A DNA stretch of 64,000 nucleotides, taken from assembly GCA_032027045.1 (NCBI GenBank), contig JAVSMU010000001.1, positions 1,802,787 through 1,866,786 of the forward strand. The letters run 5' to 3'. Positions 50,930-61,030 of this stretch are shown here, one piece after another (position 1 is the first letter of the stretch; each line of letters starts with the position of its first letter). The position numbers were made by a program, and so were the translations under genes. The stretch is from Truepera sp. (GTDB lineage: Bacteria; Deinococcota; Deinococci; Deinococcales; Trueperaceae). Below the pieces are notes generated by a model. That model saw nothing but the letters and a program-made list of their open reading frames with translations, searched no databases and was not told the DNA's origin.

Positions 50930-52006
50930 ATGGACCGGCGAAACTTCATCAAGAAAGCGGGATTCGCGGTAGCTGGGGCGAGCATCAGTCCTCTCATGTT
51001 CGCGAGCGCCCAGAAGAGCAAGTTCACCTTCGAGATGGTGACCTCGTGGCCTACCTCGCTCGATACCCTCTTCGGTACGGCCGAGAACATCGGCAAGTAC
51101 CTGAACGAGGCCAGCGGCGGTGACATCTCCGTCAAGGTCTACGCAGCCGGAGCGCAGATCGGCGCGCTCGAGGTGTACGACGCGGTCTCCACCGGCGCCT
51201 TCGCCATGGCGCACACGGCGCCCTACTACTTCATCAACAAGGACCCGACGCACGGCTTCTTCACGGCGGTGCCGTTCGGCATGGACTCCCAACAGTTCAA
51301 CGCCTGGATGTATAGCGGCAACGGTTTCGACCTGGAGCAGGAACTAGTGGCGCCCGACAACATGGTCGTCTTCCCTGCCGGCAACACCGGCGCGCAGACC
51401 GGCGGCTGGTTCAAGCGCGAGATAAGCACGGTGGCGGACCTCCAGGGGCTCACCATGCGCTTCCCCGGCTTCGGCGGTCAGGTCATGAGCCGCGTGGGCA
51501 TGAACGTCCAGAACATCCCGGGCGGCGAACTCTTCCTCGCCCTGGACACGGGCGTCGTCGACGCCGCCGACTGGGTGGGCCCTTACGACGACCAGATACT
51601 CGGCCTCAACAAGGCCGCGCCCTATTACTACTTCCCGAGCTGGGCGGAACCCGGCCCCGGCGTCGCCCTCTACGTCAACAAGGACGTCTTCGAGGACCTG
51701 CCCGCAGAACTGCAGGCAGTCGTGAGCGACGTTTCGGCTCGTGCCAACATCGAGATGCTCGCGAGTTACGACACCAAGAACAACGTCGCGTTGCAGCAAC
51801 TCATCGCGTCGGGCACGCAGATCCGGATCTTCTCCGACGAGCTCCTCGAGGCGTTCGAGAAGGCCACCGACGAGATCCACGCCGAGAACGCCTCCAAGAA
51901 CCCCAGGTACAAGCGCGTCCTCGACGACTACAACTCGTTCATGGGCAACGTGCGCGCGTGGACGAAGGTCACGCAACACGCGTACAACAGCTTCATCTTC
52001 AAGTAG
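50930..52006 (+). CDS. dctP: TRAP transporter substrate-binding protein (DctP family, TakP-like)
   Basis: This exported protein captures a carboxylate solute for the TRAP permease. The 358-residue protein starts with a Tat signal (RRNFIKK at 3-9, hydrophobic core to about 27), followed by a DctP fold with MVTSWPTSLDTLFGTAE, GGWFKREISTVADLQG and the ligand-binding Arg segment MRFPGFGGQVMSRVG. LDTGVVDAADWVGPYDD and the aromatic run after it resemble TakP, which binds 2-oxoacids such as pyruvate. AGGAGG is six bases before the ATG. The permease genes lie convergently downstream. Confidence 0.9.
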   Translation: MDRRNFIKKAGFAVAGASISPLMFASAQKSKFTFEMVTSWPTSLDTLFGTAENIGKYLNEASGGDISVKVYAAGAQIGALEVYDAVSTGAFAMAHTAPYYFINKDPTHGFFTAVPFGMDSQQFNAWMYSGNGFDLEQELVAPDNMVVFPAGNTGAQTGGWFKREISTVADLQGLTMRFPGFGGQVMSRVGMNVQNIPGGELFLALDTGVVDAADWVGPYDDQILGLNKAAPYYYFPSWAEPGPGVALYVNKDVFEDLPAELQAVVSDVSARANIEMLASYDTKNNVALQQLIASGTQIRIFSDELLEAFEKATDEIHAENASKNPRYKRVLDDYNSFMGNVRAWTKVTQHAYNSFIFK

Positions 52007-52029
52007 GTCGGTTCAAGTAGGTCGGGCCT

Positions 52030-52061
52030 GGTCTGCGCGGACGTCCGAGTCCGCGCAGACC
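52030..52061 (+). terminator. Terminator of dctP
   Basis: GGTCTGCGCGGAC and GTCCGCGCAGACC form a perfect 13-pair stem with a six-base loop, 24 bases after the stop. Confidence 0.7.
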
Positions 52062-52087
52062 GGGGGCCAAGCAGAATCAGAGGATGC

Positions 52088-52124
52088 GAGAGCGGGACGG
52101 CCCCACGAAGGCCGTCCCGCTCTC
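52088..52124 (-). terminator. Terminator facing the dctQM operon
   Basis: GAGAGCGGGACGGCC and GGCCGTCCCGCTCTC form a perfect 15-pair stem with a seven-base loop between the convergent dctP and dctM genes. Confidence 0.7.
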
Positions 52125-52161
52125 ACTCCCCTTTACCCTCGGTCGCTCGGCAGTTGCTTGG

Positions 52162-53535
52162 TCATTGGGCGTTGGAGATGGACGGCAGCCACATCACGAT
52201 CTGTGGGAACAGGACCAGCAGGAACATAGCCAGCACCTGTATGACCACGAACGGCACAATGCCACGGTAGATGTCTGACGTGCGGATCTCGGGCGGCGCC
52301 ACACCCTTCAGGTAGAAGAGCGCGAAGCCGAAAGGCGGCGTGAGGAACGAGCTCTGGAGGTTCATGGCGATCACAACCGCGAACCACAGCAGCATGTCGG
52401 CGCCGAAGAAGTGAGCCGCGATGGGCGTGATGAACGGCACGACGATGAAGGTTATCTCGATGAAGTCGATGAAGAAGCCCAGGATGAAGATGGTCAGCAT
52501 GGTGAAGAACAAGAACCCCCACTGACCGCCCGGGAGGTTCACCAGGAACTGATCGACGAGCGTGTCGCCGTTCAGTGCCGTGAACACCATGCTGAAAGCC
52601 GTGGCGCCCACGAGGATTATGAACACCATGCTCGTGAGCTGAACGGTTTGCCGCATGGTGTCGAGCAGGTTCGAGAGGTTGAGGCGCCGGTTGACCAGTG
52701 CCAACAGCATGGCGCCGATGGCGCCGGCGGCGCCCGCCTCCGTGGGGGTCGCGATGCCGAAGAAGATGGAGCCCAGCACGAGGAGGATGAGGAAGAGCGG
52801 GGGCACGAGGCTGCGGAATACCTTGAGCACTATCACCCTGACCGGCAACTGGCGCGTCTCGAGGGGCAACGCCGGCGCCGACTTGGGTTTGGTCAGGGCT
52901 ACGAACGCCACCCACAACACGAACAGCCCGGACAGGAGGAGGCCGGGCACGAACGAGCCGAGGAACAGCTGCCCGACCGACACCCCCATCTGGTCGCCGA
53001 GGATGACGAGGACGATGGAGGGAGGGATGATCTGGCCGAGGGTGCCGGAGGCCGCGATCACGCCGGCCGACAGCGGCCTGCTGTAGTTGTACTTGAGCAT
53101 GACCGGTAAGGCGAGGATGCCCATCGTTACTACTGAGGCGCCCACCACCCCCGTGGAGGCCGCCAGGAGCGCCCCGACGACCACCACCGAGATGGCCAGC
53201 CCGCCCCGCACGCGGCCGAAGAGGATGCCCATCGTCTCGAGCAACTCCTCCGCAAGTCCCGATCGTTCGAGCATGACGCCCATGAACACGAAGAAGGGCA
53301 CGGCCACGAGCGTGTAGTTGTCCATGATGGTGCCGTAGATGCGCTGCGGCATGATGTTCAGACGCGCAACGCGGAACATGGGGTCCCACGGCAGGTCGAG
53401 CCCGAGCCCGGGCAGGAAGTCGCTGCCTATCAGGGTGAAGAGCACCGCCGTCCCGCCCAGGCCGAACGCCACCGGATAGCCCACCAGCAGCAGCACGATC
53501 GCCGCGCCGAACATGTAGAAGGCGAGGTACTCCAC
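52162..53535 (-). CDS. dctM: TRAP transporter large permease subunit
   Basis: This sodium-coupled permease moves the solute delivered by DctP. The 457-residue protein has about 12 membrane segments and DctM signatures such as YTLVAVPFFVFMGVMLERSG, ASTGVVGASVVTMGILALPVML in outline, SGTLGQIIPPSIVLVILGDQ and ATPTEAGAAGAIGAM. It begins with GTG directly after the dctQ stop. It should work with DctQ and the convergent DctP. Confidence 0.93.
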   Translation of the reverse strand: MEYLAFYMFGAAIVLLLVGYPVAFGLGGTAVLFTLIGSDFLPGLGLDLPWDPMFRVARLNIMPQRIYGTIMDNYTLVAVPFFVFMGVMLERSGLAEELLETMGILFGRVRGGLAISVVVVGALLAASTGVVGASVVTMGILALPVMLKYNYSRPLSAGVIAASGTLGQIIPPSIVLVILGDQMGVSVGQLFLGSFVPGLLLSGLFVLWVAFVALTKPKSAPALPLETRQLPVRVIVLKVFRSLVPPLFLILLVLGSIFFGIATPTEAGAAGAIGAMLLALVNRRLNLSNLLDTMRQTVQLTSMVFIILVGATAFSMVFTALNGDTLVDQFLVNLPGGQWGFLFFTMLTIFILGFFIDFIEITFIVVPFITPIAAHFFGADMLLWFAVVIAMNLQSSFLTPPFGFALFYLKGVAPPEIRTSDIYRGIVPFVVIQVLAMFLLVLFPQIVMWLPSISNAQ

Positions 53536-54147
53536 TCAGCCGACCTCGGCCGGCCCGGGGGGCTTGGCGGGCTTGCCGGGTAGCGCCACGCCACGCAGGT
53601 ACGCCACGCGTTTGATGAGCTCACTTATCCCCTGCAGCGCAAGGAGAACGAACGCCACCGGGATGACCGTCTTGATCAGGTAGATGGGGAGGTTGCCCGA
53701 GTTGACGTTCACCTCCATGTGTTGCCACGAACGCCGCACGTAAGGGAGGCTGAGGACGAAACCCATGAACGTGAAGGGCAATAGGAAGAAGATGGTCCCG
53801 AAGATGTCTACCCACGCCTTGGTCCTATCCTTCAGGCGCGAATAGATGATGTCTACGCGAACGTGACCATCCGTCTTCAGCACATGCCCGGCCGCGAGGA
53901 GGAAGACCAGGTCGAAGGCGTAGCTCTGCAAGGTGGTGTAGACGCCGCCGCCCAACGAGACCCCTATGGCGCGCCCCACGTACCGCGTCACGACGTTGTA
54001 GGCGCCCAAAAGGACCATGATCAGGGTGAGCCACTGCATGGCCCGCGCTATGGCGCCGGTGAGGCCGTCGATGAGTAGGGACACCCTCAAGAACGCTTTC
54101 AAATCGCGACCCCTCCCAGGAATCTCGCCTTGCGCTCGACGGGCCAT
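53536..54147 (-). CDS. dctQ: TRAP transporter small permease subunit
   Basis: The 203-residue (or shorter) protein has four membrane helices and the DctQ signature pair: NVVTRYVGRAIGVSL near the first helix and GHVLKTDGHVRVDIIY after the second. A C-terminal extension GLP-like and proline-rich follows the fourth helix. The ATG at 54147 has little ribosome binding sequence, while a TTG at 54102 has GGGAGGGG close before it, so the first 15 residues may not be translated. It is adjacent to dctM with no gap. Confidence 0.88.
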   Translation of the reverse strand: MARRAQGEIPGRGRDLKAFLRVSLLIDGLTGAIARAMQWLTLIMVLLGAYNVVTRYVGRAIGVSLGGGVYTTLQSYAFDLVFLLAAGHVLKTDGHVRVDIIYSRLKDRTKAWVDIFGTIFFLLPFTFMGFVLSLPYVRRSWQHMEVNVNSGNLPIYLIKTVIPVAFVLLALQGISELIKRVAYLRGVALPGKPAKPPGPAEVG

Positions 54148-54274
54148 GGTACAGCCGCCCTTTCCGGGGCGTCAACGCGGCAACAAGCCCAACTACACGT
54201 TACCCGCGTAGGTTACCCGAACTCGGGCGGGGCGGGACTTGGCCCCTCGGCGGCCCGCGGCGAAGGCAGCGGGG

Positions 54275-54280
54275 TAGCAT
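54275..54280 (+). promoter_or_regulatory. -10 box of leaderless type for the isoaspartyl peptidase
   Basis: TAGCAT ends five bases before ATG 54286. Confidence 0.5.
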
Positions 54281-54285
54281 GAATC

Positions 54286-55176
54286 ATGGTCGCAATCGTC
54301 ATTCATGGTGGGGCGGGCAAGATCGCCCAGGAGGACCGCGAGGCGTACCTCGCAGGGCTCGAGCGCGCCAGGAACCTGGGTTTCCAGGTGCTGGCCGAGG
54401 GCGGCAAGGCGGTCGCGGCGGTGTTAGCGGCGGTTACGTCCATGGAGGACGACCCGCAGGCGTTCAACGCCGGCACCGGCGGCTCGCCGAACCGCAATGG
54501 GGTCGTGGAGTGTGACGCCGCAATCATGAGCGCCGACGGCACGAGTGGGGCGGTAGCGGCCGTCACCCGGGCGCGGAACCCGATATTGGTCGCCGACAAG
54601 GTACGCCTCGCCTCGCCGCACGCGCTCATCGTCGGCCAAGGCGCCGACTCCCTCGTCGATCACCCCATAGACAACGCCGAGTTGCTCACCGTCCGCACCA
54701 GGAGGGCGCTCGAGCGCTGGCGCCAGGCGCAGAACCCCGCACCGCAGGGCTCCGCGACGGTCGGAGCAGTTGCCCTGGACCACGAGGGGATGCTAGCGGC
54801 CGCCACCAGCACGGGTGGGGTCCTCGGCAAGTGGCCCGGAAGGGTCGGTGACGCTCCTCTGATCGGCGCCGGCACTTATGCCACCCGGCAGGTCGGCATC
54901 TCCTGCACCGGCGACGGCGAGGCGTTCATCCGCGCCGTCACCGCCAAGGGCCTCGCGGACCGGCTGCGCTCAGGTGTCGAGCTGGAAGAGGCCTTGAGGT
55001 TGGCTCTCGCCGAAGTCGCGTCCCAGGACGCCAACGGGGGCCTCATCGTCCTGACCGCCGACGGCCGCCTGGCCACCGCTTTCAACTCGCGCGACATGGC
55101 GTATGCGTGGCGCACGGCAGACGACGGCGACGTCCGCGTGTCGGCGGAGCCGGGCATCGTGCTCGCAGGTAGCTGA
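54286..55176 (+). CDS. Isoaspartyl peptidase/plant-type L-asparaginase
   Basis: This Ntn hydrolase cleaves itself before Thr158 (GSATVGAVALD) and then hydrolyses beta-aspartyl dipeptides or asparagine. The 296-residue protein begins with the family motif IVIHGGAG and has FNAGTGGSPN, ECDAAIMSADG and the beta-chain strand ISCTGDGEAFIR. All catalytic elements appear intact. The following secreted protein starts 53 bases later and could share the transcript. Confidence 0.9.
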   Translation: MVAIVIHGGAGKIAQEDREAYLAGLERARNLGFQVLAEGGKAVAAVLAAVTSMEDDPQAFNAGTGGSPNRNGVVECDAAIMSADGTSGAVAAVTRARNPILVADKVRLASPHALIVGQGADSLVDHPIDNAELLTVRTRRALERWRQAQNPAPQGSATVGAVALDHEGMLAAATSTGGVLGKWPGRVGDAPLIGAGTYATRQVGISCTGDGEAFIRAVTAKGLADRLRSGVELEEALRLALAEVASQDANGGLIVLTADGRLATAFNSRDMAYAWRTADDGDVRVSAEPGIVLAGS

Positions 55177-55229
55177 CCAGCCCGCAAATGGCAGACCCGC
55201 GAACCTGCTGGCCGCATGAAAGGGAAAAC

Positions 55230-55928
55230 ATGCTCAAACGGCTGATCACGGCCTGTGCCTCGGCGCTGCTCGTTCTGGGCCTCGCAGGCAGCACGCTGGC
55301 GTCGGACCACGCCGATAGCGGGCATCTCCAGCGCTCACCCATGACCGATACCGTCCACTCCACTTTGAACTTCGGGATCTACTTCATGCCCGACGTACCC
55401 GTGTCGCAGCTCGAGTGGGAACTGGAACTGGAGTATGACCTCGATGACGTTGCGGCCGTTTACGATCATTACGACCAAGCCCTGATGCGGCTCGGGTTCA
55501 GCCGAACCTCGTACGAGTCCGACGACGACAAGATCGAGGCGCGCTACGCCTGGGCCGGGCTCCGGGCGAGCCTCGAGGTGGAATCAGAAGACCACGGAAC
55601 CCGGGTTGACCTCGAGATCGAGGGCCACGCCTCTGCCAGCGACGGATCTGCCTTCAGGTTCGACGAGTTCGGCGGCATCAACTTTCCGTTCTTCAACGCC
55701 ACTATCACGGCGATCGAATGGCAAGTCGAGTTCCGCCACACCACGCGCGACTACGAGCGCGTATTCAGGTACTACGACCAAGGGCTCCTCTCCCAAGGCT
55801 GGTACCGCACCGCTGCCAAGTACGGTGTCGGAACGGCCAGCGCGAACTACGTCAACGGCGGCCAGAAGATCGAGCTAGCTGTCGAGCGCAAGCGAGACTA
55901 CGTTTCGGTGGATTTCGAGCTGGAATGA
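55230..55928 (+). CDS. Secreted protein of unknown function with an internal duplication
   Basis: The 232-residue protein has a signal peptide (1-25, MLKRLITACASALLVLGLAG then STLAS). The mature part contains two copies of a roughly 70-residue module: 65-135 (WELELEYDLDDVAAVYDHYD, then a strand-rich end LEVESEDHGTRVDLEIE) and 160-232 (WQVEFRHTTRDYERVFRYYD, ending LAVERKRDYVSVDFELE). The repeated YDxAL/YDxGL-x-x-x-G-W/F pattern resembles small beta-alpha sensor-like modules, but I do not recognise a family. AAAGGGA lies five bases before the ATG. Confidence 0.65.
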   Translation: MLKRLITACASALLVLGLAGSTLASDHADSGHLQRSPMTDTVHSTLNFGIYFMPDVPVSQLEWELELEYDLDDVAAVYDHYDQALMRLGFSRTSYESDDDKIEARYAWAGLRASLEVESEDHGTRVDLEIEGHASASDGSAFRFDEFGGINFPFFNATITAIEWQVEFRHTTRDYERVFRYYDQGLLSQGWYRTAAKYGVGTASANYVNGGQKIELAVERKRDYVSVDFELE

Positions 55929-56032
55929 CGGCGGCGGCGCGGCGACGAACCGGCAGGCGGCCCTCATGCAGGCGCTGATCTACGAGTGCTTGTGGCAGCG
56001 GCTCGCCGGTTAGCGCGCCACTGCCCGAGGCT

Positions 56033-56782
56033 TCAGTCGATGCTCCCGACGTACACCGTGGCCCCTGACTCCAGACCCTCGTCACCGGCCGCATCGACGA
56101 TGGCGGCAGCAAACTCCTCGACGGTCGGCAGCTCGCCCGCCTGACCGCGGCGCTCCTCGATCAGGCCTGGACGCGCGCGTTGCAGCAGCTTCGGGGTGAT
56201 GGTGCCCTCGATGAGGTCGCCGCTGACGACCACCAGGCTCACACCGCGCTCCTCGAGTTGCTGGATGCGCTGCCTAAGGGCCACCTCCCCCGCCCGCTTG
56301 CTGGCCGCGACCGGTTCGTACTCGGGCAGCACGGGCTCGTCGCTGTGGAAGTGGGCGAGGTGGCTGGTGACGAACACGATCCGTCCGCCAGAGGGCATGA
56401 GCGGCAACGCGAGCTCGACGGCCTGAAGCTGCGCGTCGCGGTTCAGCAGCATGGGGTAATCGGGGGGCTTGCCTCGCTCGAGTCCGCCGGACGCGTTGAG
56501 GACCAACAGGTCGAGGCGCCCGAAAGCCCGTTCGACCTCCGCCATCATGTGACTCATCTCTTCGAGTGAAGTGATGTCGGCCTGGGCAAGTAGCGGCCGG
56601 CGGCCGGCGGCGCGAACGAGTTCGGCCACCGCCTCGGCTCGGGCGGCCTTACTGCGGAAGTTGAGCGCCACGTCCGCGCCCCGGCGCGCCAGGCCATGGG
56701 CAACGGCCGCGCCCACGCCACGTGAAGCGCCCGTCACGAGCGCCGCCTTGCCCAACAAGCTTGGGGTCACAGCTGCTTGCAT
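56033..56782 (-). CDS. Short-chain dehydrogenase/reductase-like protein lacking the catalytic Tyr
   Basis: The 249-residue protein has the SDR cofactor motif TGASRGVG, NFRSK for a phosphate-bearing cofactor and LNASGGLE in place of NNAG. Ser is present in VFVTSH, but the YxxxK site reads PVAASK, so the catalytic Tyr is replaced by Val unless the Tyr three residues earlier in PEYEPVAASK serves. This suggests an altered reaction or a binding role. The gene stands alone with a start in a region rich in GC. Substrate unknown. Confidence 0.8.
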   Translation of the reverse strand: MQAAVTPSLLGKAALVTGASRGVGAAVAHGLARRGADVALNFRSKAARAEAVAELVRAAGRRPLLAQADITSLEEMSHMMAEVERAFGRLDLLVLNASGGLERGKPPDYPMLLNRDAQLQAVELALPLMPSGGRIVFVTSHLAHFHSDEPVLPEYEPVAASKRAGEVALRQRIQQLEERGVSLVVVSGDLIEGTITPKLLQRARPGLIEERRGQAGELPTVEEFAAAIVDAAGDEGLESGATVYVGSID

Positions 56783-56933
56783 ACCACGACGGCCCGTAAC
56801 ACGTATCCCGGCGCGGGCTAGGCCGGCAGTGCCTCGGAAGCGGGCGCGCTCGGTTAGGGGCCGCCGACCCGGAAGGTCGGACCCAACGAGCCGCGCCGTG
56901 TAGCAATCACGGCGGCCCGCCCGGGGCCGCTCC

Positions 56934-56939
56934 TATCAT
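56934..56939 (+). promoter_or_regulatory. -10 box for the liv operon
   Basis: TATCAT lies 22 bases before ATG 56962. The short leader contains GGAGGT, so this transcript is not leaderless if the ATG is used. Confidence 0.5.
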
Positions 56940-56961
56940 CGGCGTGAGAACGGAGGTCACC

Positions 56962-58164
56962 ATGAAATCCGGCTATTCGCGGTTAGTGATAGGTGCGCTG
57001 CTCGCGCTCGGCATGAGCATGACGGCGGCGGCGCAGGGCACCATCACCTTCGGTGCCTCGGTGCAGCTCACCGGCAGCCTGGCCAACACGGGGCGCTACT
57101 ACAAGGACGCCTACAACTTCGCGATCGACCAGATAAACGCCGCCGGGGGTGTAACCGTCGGTGGGCAGAAGTACCAGTTGGCGCTGAAGCTCTATGACAA
57201 CCAGTCCGACGCCAACCTGAGCGTCAGGCAGTACACGCAGCTGATAACGCAGGACAAGGTGAACTTTCTGCTCGGCCCCTACGCCAGCGACTTCACCATC
57301 GACGACTCTGCCGTGGCCGAGAAGTACGAGATTCCGATGATCGAGGGTGGCGGCGCGTCGGATCAGATCTTCAGCCGCGGCTACAAGTACATCTTCGGCA
57401 CGCTGGCTTCTGCCAGCGACTACTTCGCCAGCACCATCGACATGATGGGCAAGCTCGACCCCGCACCGAAGACCGTGGCGCTGCTGTACGCCGACGATTC
57501 CTTCGACGTCTCCGTCGCCGACGGCACCCGCAAGCTCGCCGGCGCCGCCGGGCTCGACCTGGTGCTCGACTCTCGTTACAGCACCGACGCGTCCGACTTC
57601 AGTTCCATCCTCTCGCAGATCAAGGACAAGAACCCTGACGCCGTCCTGATGGCCGGTCACGAGACGGAAGCGCTCAACTTCATCCGCCAGGCCAAGGGCT
57701 TGGGGGTCAGCCCGAAGATGTACGCCTTCACCGTGGGCGTGCCCACAGCCGACTTCAGGCAGGCGCTAGGCGCCGATGCCAACTACGCCTTCGGCATGAC
57801 CACCTGGATTCCGAACTCCAGCCTCAAGGACGACTACTTCGGTGACGCCGAACAGTTCGACAAGGCGTGGCAAGCGAAGTTCGATTACGCGCCCGACTAC
57901 CACGCCGCGTCCGGGGTCGCCACCGTCGAAGCGTTCGTCAAGGCCATCGAGGCGGCGGGTACGTTGGATCCGAAAGCGGTGCGCGACGCCATCGCCAAAG
58001 TCTCCTTCGACAGCCTGTACGGCCACGTGGCGTTCCGTGACAACGGCCAGATCGATCTGCGGCAGACGGTGGTCCAGGTGCAAGACGGAAAGGTGATGCC
58101 CATCTACACCACCGACTTCGCCAACAAGCCCGACTACCCCATGCCGAGCTGGAGCGACCGTTAG
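56962..58164 (+). CDS. livJ: ABC transporter substrate-binding protein, branched-chain amino acid (LivJ) family
   Basis: This exported protein captures leucine-type amino acids or related solutes such as amides for the LivHMGF permease. The 400-residue protein has a signal peptide (1-25, ending AAAQG) and a periplasmic-binding fold type I with [33 protein letters not shown] and the later [21 protein letters not shown] is six bases before the chosen ATG. A large hairpin follows before livH, which may keep the permease at lower levels than the binding protein. Confidence 0.9.
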   Translation: MKSGYSRLVIGALLALGMSMTAAAQGTITFGASVQLTGSLANTGRYYKDAYNFAIDQINAAGGVTVGGQKYQLALKLYDNQSDANLSVRQYTQLITQDKVNFLLGPYASDFTIDDSAVAEKYEIPMIEGGGASDQIFSRGYKYIFGTLASASDYFASTIDMMGKLDPAPKTVALLYADDSFDVSVADGTRKLAGAAGLDLVLDSRYSTDASDFSSILSQIKDKNPDAVLMAGHETEALNFIRQAKGLGVSPKMYAFTVGVPTADFRQALGADANYAFGMTTWIPNSSLKDDYFGDAEQFDKAWQAKFDYAPDYHAASGVATVEAFVKAIEAAGTLDPKAVRDAIAKVSFDSLYGHVAFRDNGQIDLRQTVVQVQDGKVMPIYTTDFANKPDYPMPSWSDR

Positions 58165-58234
58165 CAACAGAGCTGGTTAGGCGACCCCTCCCCTTCACGT
58201 CGACGACCTCGGAGTGCCTATGACCTTAGCAGCG

Positions 58235-58283
58235 CGCCGTCCGCCTCCCATCCAACCCCCTTGCGGGGTTGGGTGGGACGGCG
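58235..58283 (+). terminator. Attenuating hairpin between livJ and livH
   Basis: CCAACCCC (58252-58259) pairs with GGGGTTGG (58265-58272), and CCCA with TGGG and CGCCGT with ACGGCG extend the stem with one bulge. It lies about 70 bases after the livJ stop and includes the apparent TTG/GTG starts of livH. Partial termination or RNA processing here is inference. Confidence 0.5.
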
Positions 58284-59181
58284 CCGACGGTCGCGTTCTC
58301 GTGAACGGGGCCCAGCCATAGAGCTGCTGCTGCAGGTCCTCGCGAACGGCGTGCTGCTCGGCGGGCTGTACGCCCTGATGGCGCTTGGTCTGGCGCTGGT
58401 CTGGGGCGTTCTGAACATAGTGAACTTAGCGCACGGCGCGCTGATCATGCTGGGCGGCTACTTCAGCTACTACCTCTTCACCGCTACCGGCATCGACCCC
58501 TTCCTCACCCTGCCGCTGACGATGGCCGCGCTCTTCGTGATCGGTTACGGCCTGCAGCGGTACCTGCTCAACCTCATCGTGCGGGCGCCGATGTTCAACA
58601 CGCTCCTCATCACCTTCGGGCTCGACGTCGTGCTCACCTATCTCGCGCAACTCCTGTTCAGCGCCGACTTCCGCACCATCAACCCGAGCTACGCAGGTGC
58701 GCACTTCAATATCGGCAGCGTCACCATCCCGCTCTTGCGCCTCCTGGCGTTTGCCCTGGCGGCAGCGCTCACCGCCTTGCTGGCCATCTTCCTGACCCGC
58801 TCGCGGACCGGGCGCGCCATCCGCGCCACCTCCCAGAACCTCGACGCGGCACGGCTCTACGGCGTAGCGCCCAGGTCGCTATACGCGCTGACCTTCGCGC
58901 TCGGGGCAGCGTTGGCCGGCGCGGCAGGCGGGCTGTACGGCATGGTCTCGCAGATCACTCCCTACATCGGGGCCGAACTCACCGCCAAGTCGTTCGTGAT
59001 CGCCCTCATCGGCGGGCTCGACAACCCGCTCGGCGTGCTCGTCGGTGGCCTCGTGCTGGGGTTGGCAGAGGCCCTGGGAACGCTTTACATCGGCCCCACC
59101 TTCGACAACGTGATCAGCTTCGGCATGTTGGTACTGGTGTTGATCCTGCGGCCGAAGGGCATCCTCGGGAGAACGGCGTGA
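58261..59181 (+). CDS. livH: ABC transporter permease LivH
   Basis: This membrane subunit forms half of the liv permease. Family residues begin at IELLLQVLANGVLLGGLYAL and continue through NIVNLAHGALIMLGGY and IALIGGLDNPLGVLVGG, with about eight helices. The start is uncertain: the only in-frame TTG (58261) and GTG (58273) lie inside a strong hairpin, and the family start aligns with an ATA codon at 58318, preceded by GGGG. The coordinates use the longest open frame. The end overlaps livM (GTGA). Confidence 0.87.
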   Translation: MRGWVGRRRRSRSRERGPAIELLLQVLANGVLLGGLYALMALGLALVWGVLNIVNLAHGALIMLGGYFSYYLFTATGIDPFLTLPLTMAALFVIGYGLQRYLLNLIVRAPMFNTLLITFGLDVVLTYLAQLLFSADFRTINPSYAGAHFNIGSVTIPLLRLLAFALAAALTALLAIFLTRSRTGRAIRATSQNLDAARLYGVAPRSLYALTFALGAALAGAAGGLYGMVSQITPYIGAELTAKSFVIALIGGLDNPLGVLVGGLVLGLAEALGTLYIGPTFDNVISFGMLVLVLILRPKGILGRTA

Positions 59182-60121
59182 AGGCACTCCCCTTCCTCGC
59201 CATCGTCGTCGTAACGGGCCTTCTGGCCATCGTGCCCTTCACGCTGTCGGCCGTGATGATCCAGTTCGGCATCACCACGCTGCTGCTGGCCACTCTGGCG
59301 CAGGGCTGGAACATCCTCGGCGGTTTCACCGGCTACGCTTCCTTCGGCAACTCCGTCTTCTACGGCCTGGGCACCTACGGAACGGCCGTGGCCATGGTGC
59401 AGTGGCACCTGCCCTTCGCCGTGGGACTGGCTATCGGCGCGACCGTCGCGGTCGTGTTCGCGGTACTGCTCGGGATCCCGGTGCTGCGGCTCCGGGGCCA
59501 CTACTTCGCCATCGCCACCCTGGCCATCTCGCAGGCCATGGCCGCCGTCATCTCCAACCTCGACATCGCCGGGCGCAACAGCGGCCTGATCCTGCCGCTC
59601 ATACGCGGCGACGTGATGTTCTACGAACTGGCGCTGGGGCTGATAGTGCTGGCCACCGCCTGCGTTTACTGGATCTCACGCAGCCGCTTCGGGCTCGGTC
59701 TAATAGCCATCCGCGAGAACGAGGACGCCGCCGCGGTCATGGGCATCAACACCACCCGGTACAAGATCGGCGCCTTCGCCCTGGCGGGCGTCTTCTCCGC
59801 GTTGGCGGGTGGAATCCACGCCTACTGGATTACTTTCATCGATCCGCACAGCGCTTTCGACCTCCTCCTCGACGTGAAGCTGATCATCATGGCCGTCTTC
59901 GGCGGGCCCGGCACGGTCTTCGGGCCCATCATCGGCACCTTCCTCCTCTCAGGAATCTCCGAGGTCTTGTCAAGCAAGGTCAGCGGCGTTGCCAGCCTGT
60001 TCTTCGGCCTGGTCATCGTCGTGGCGGTGACGTTGATGCCCCGCGGTCTCATGAACGTGATCGGCAAGTTCCGGCGCCGTGGCTGGCGCGTGTTCAGCGA
60101 CAACATCCGGGACAACCGGGT

Positions 60122-60125
<4 letters not shown>
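59178..60125 (+). CDS. livM: ABC transporter permease LivM
   Basis: This is the second permease subunit. The 315-residue protein has about nine to ten helices and the LivM signatures GYASFGNSVFYGLGTYG, LRLRGHYFAIATLAISQAM and the cytoplasmic loop IRENEDAAAVMGINTTRYK that contacts the ATPases. GTG start overlaps the livH stop and the end overlaps livG by four bases. Confidence 0.93.
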
Positions 60126-61026
<901 letters not shown>

Positions 61027-61030
<4 letters not shown>

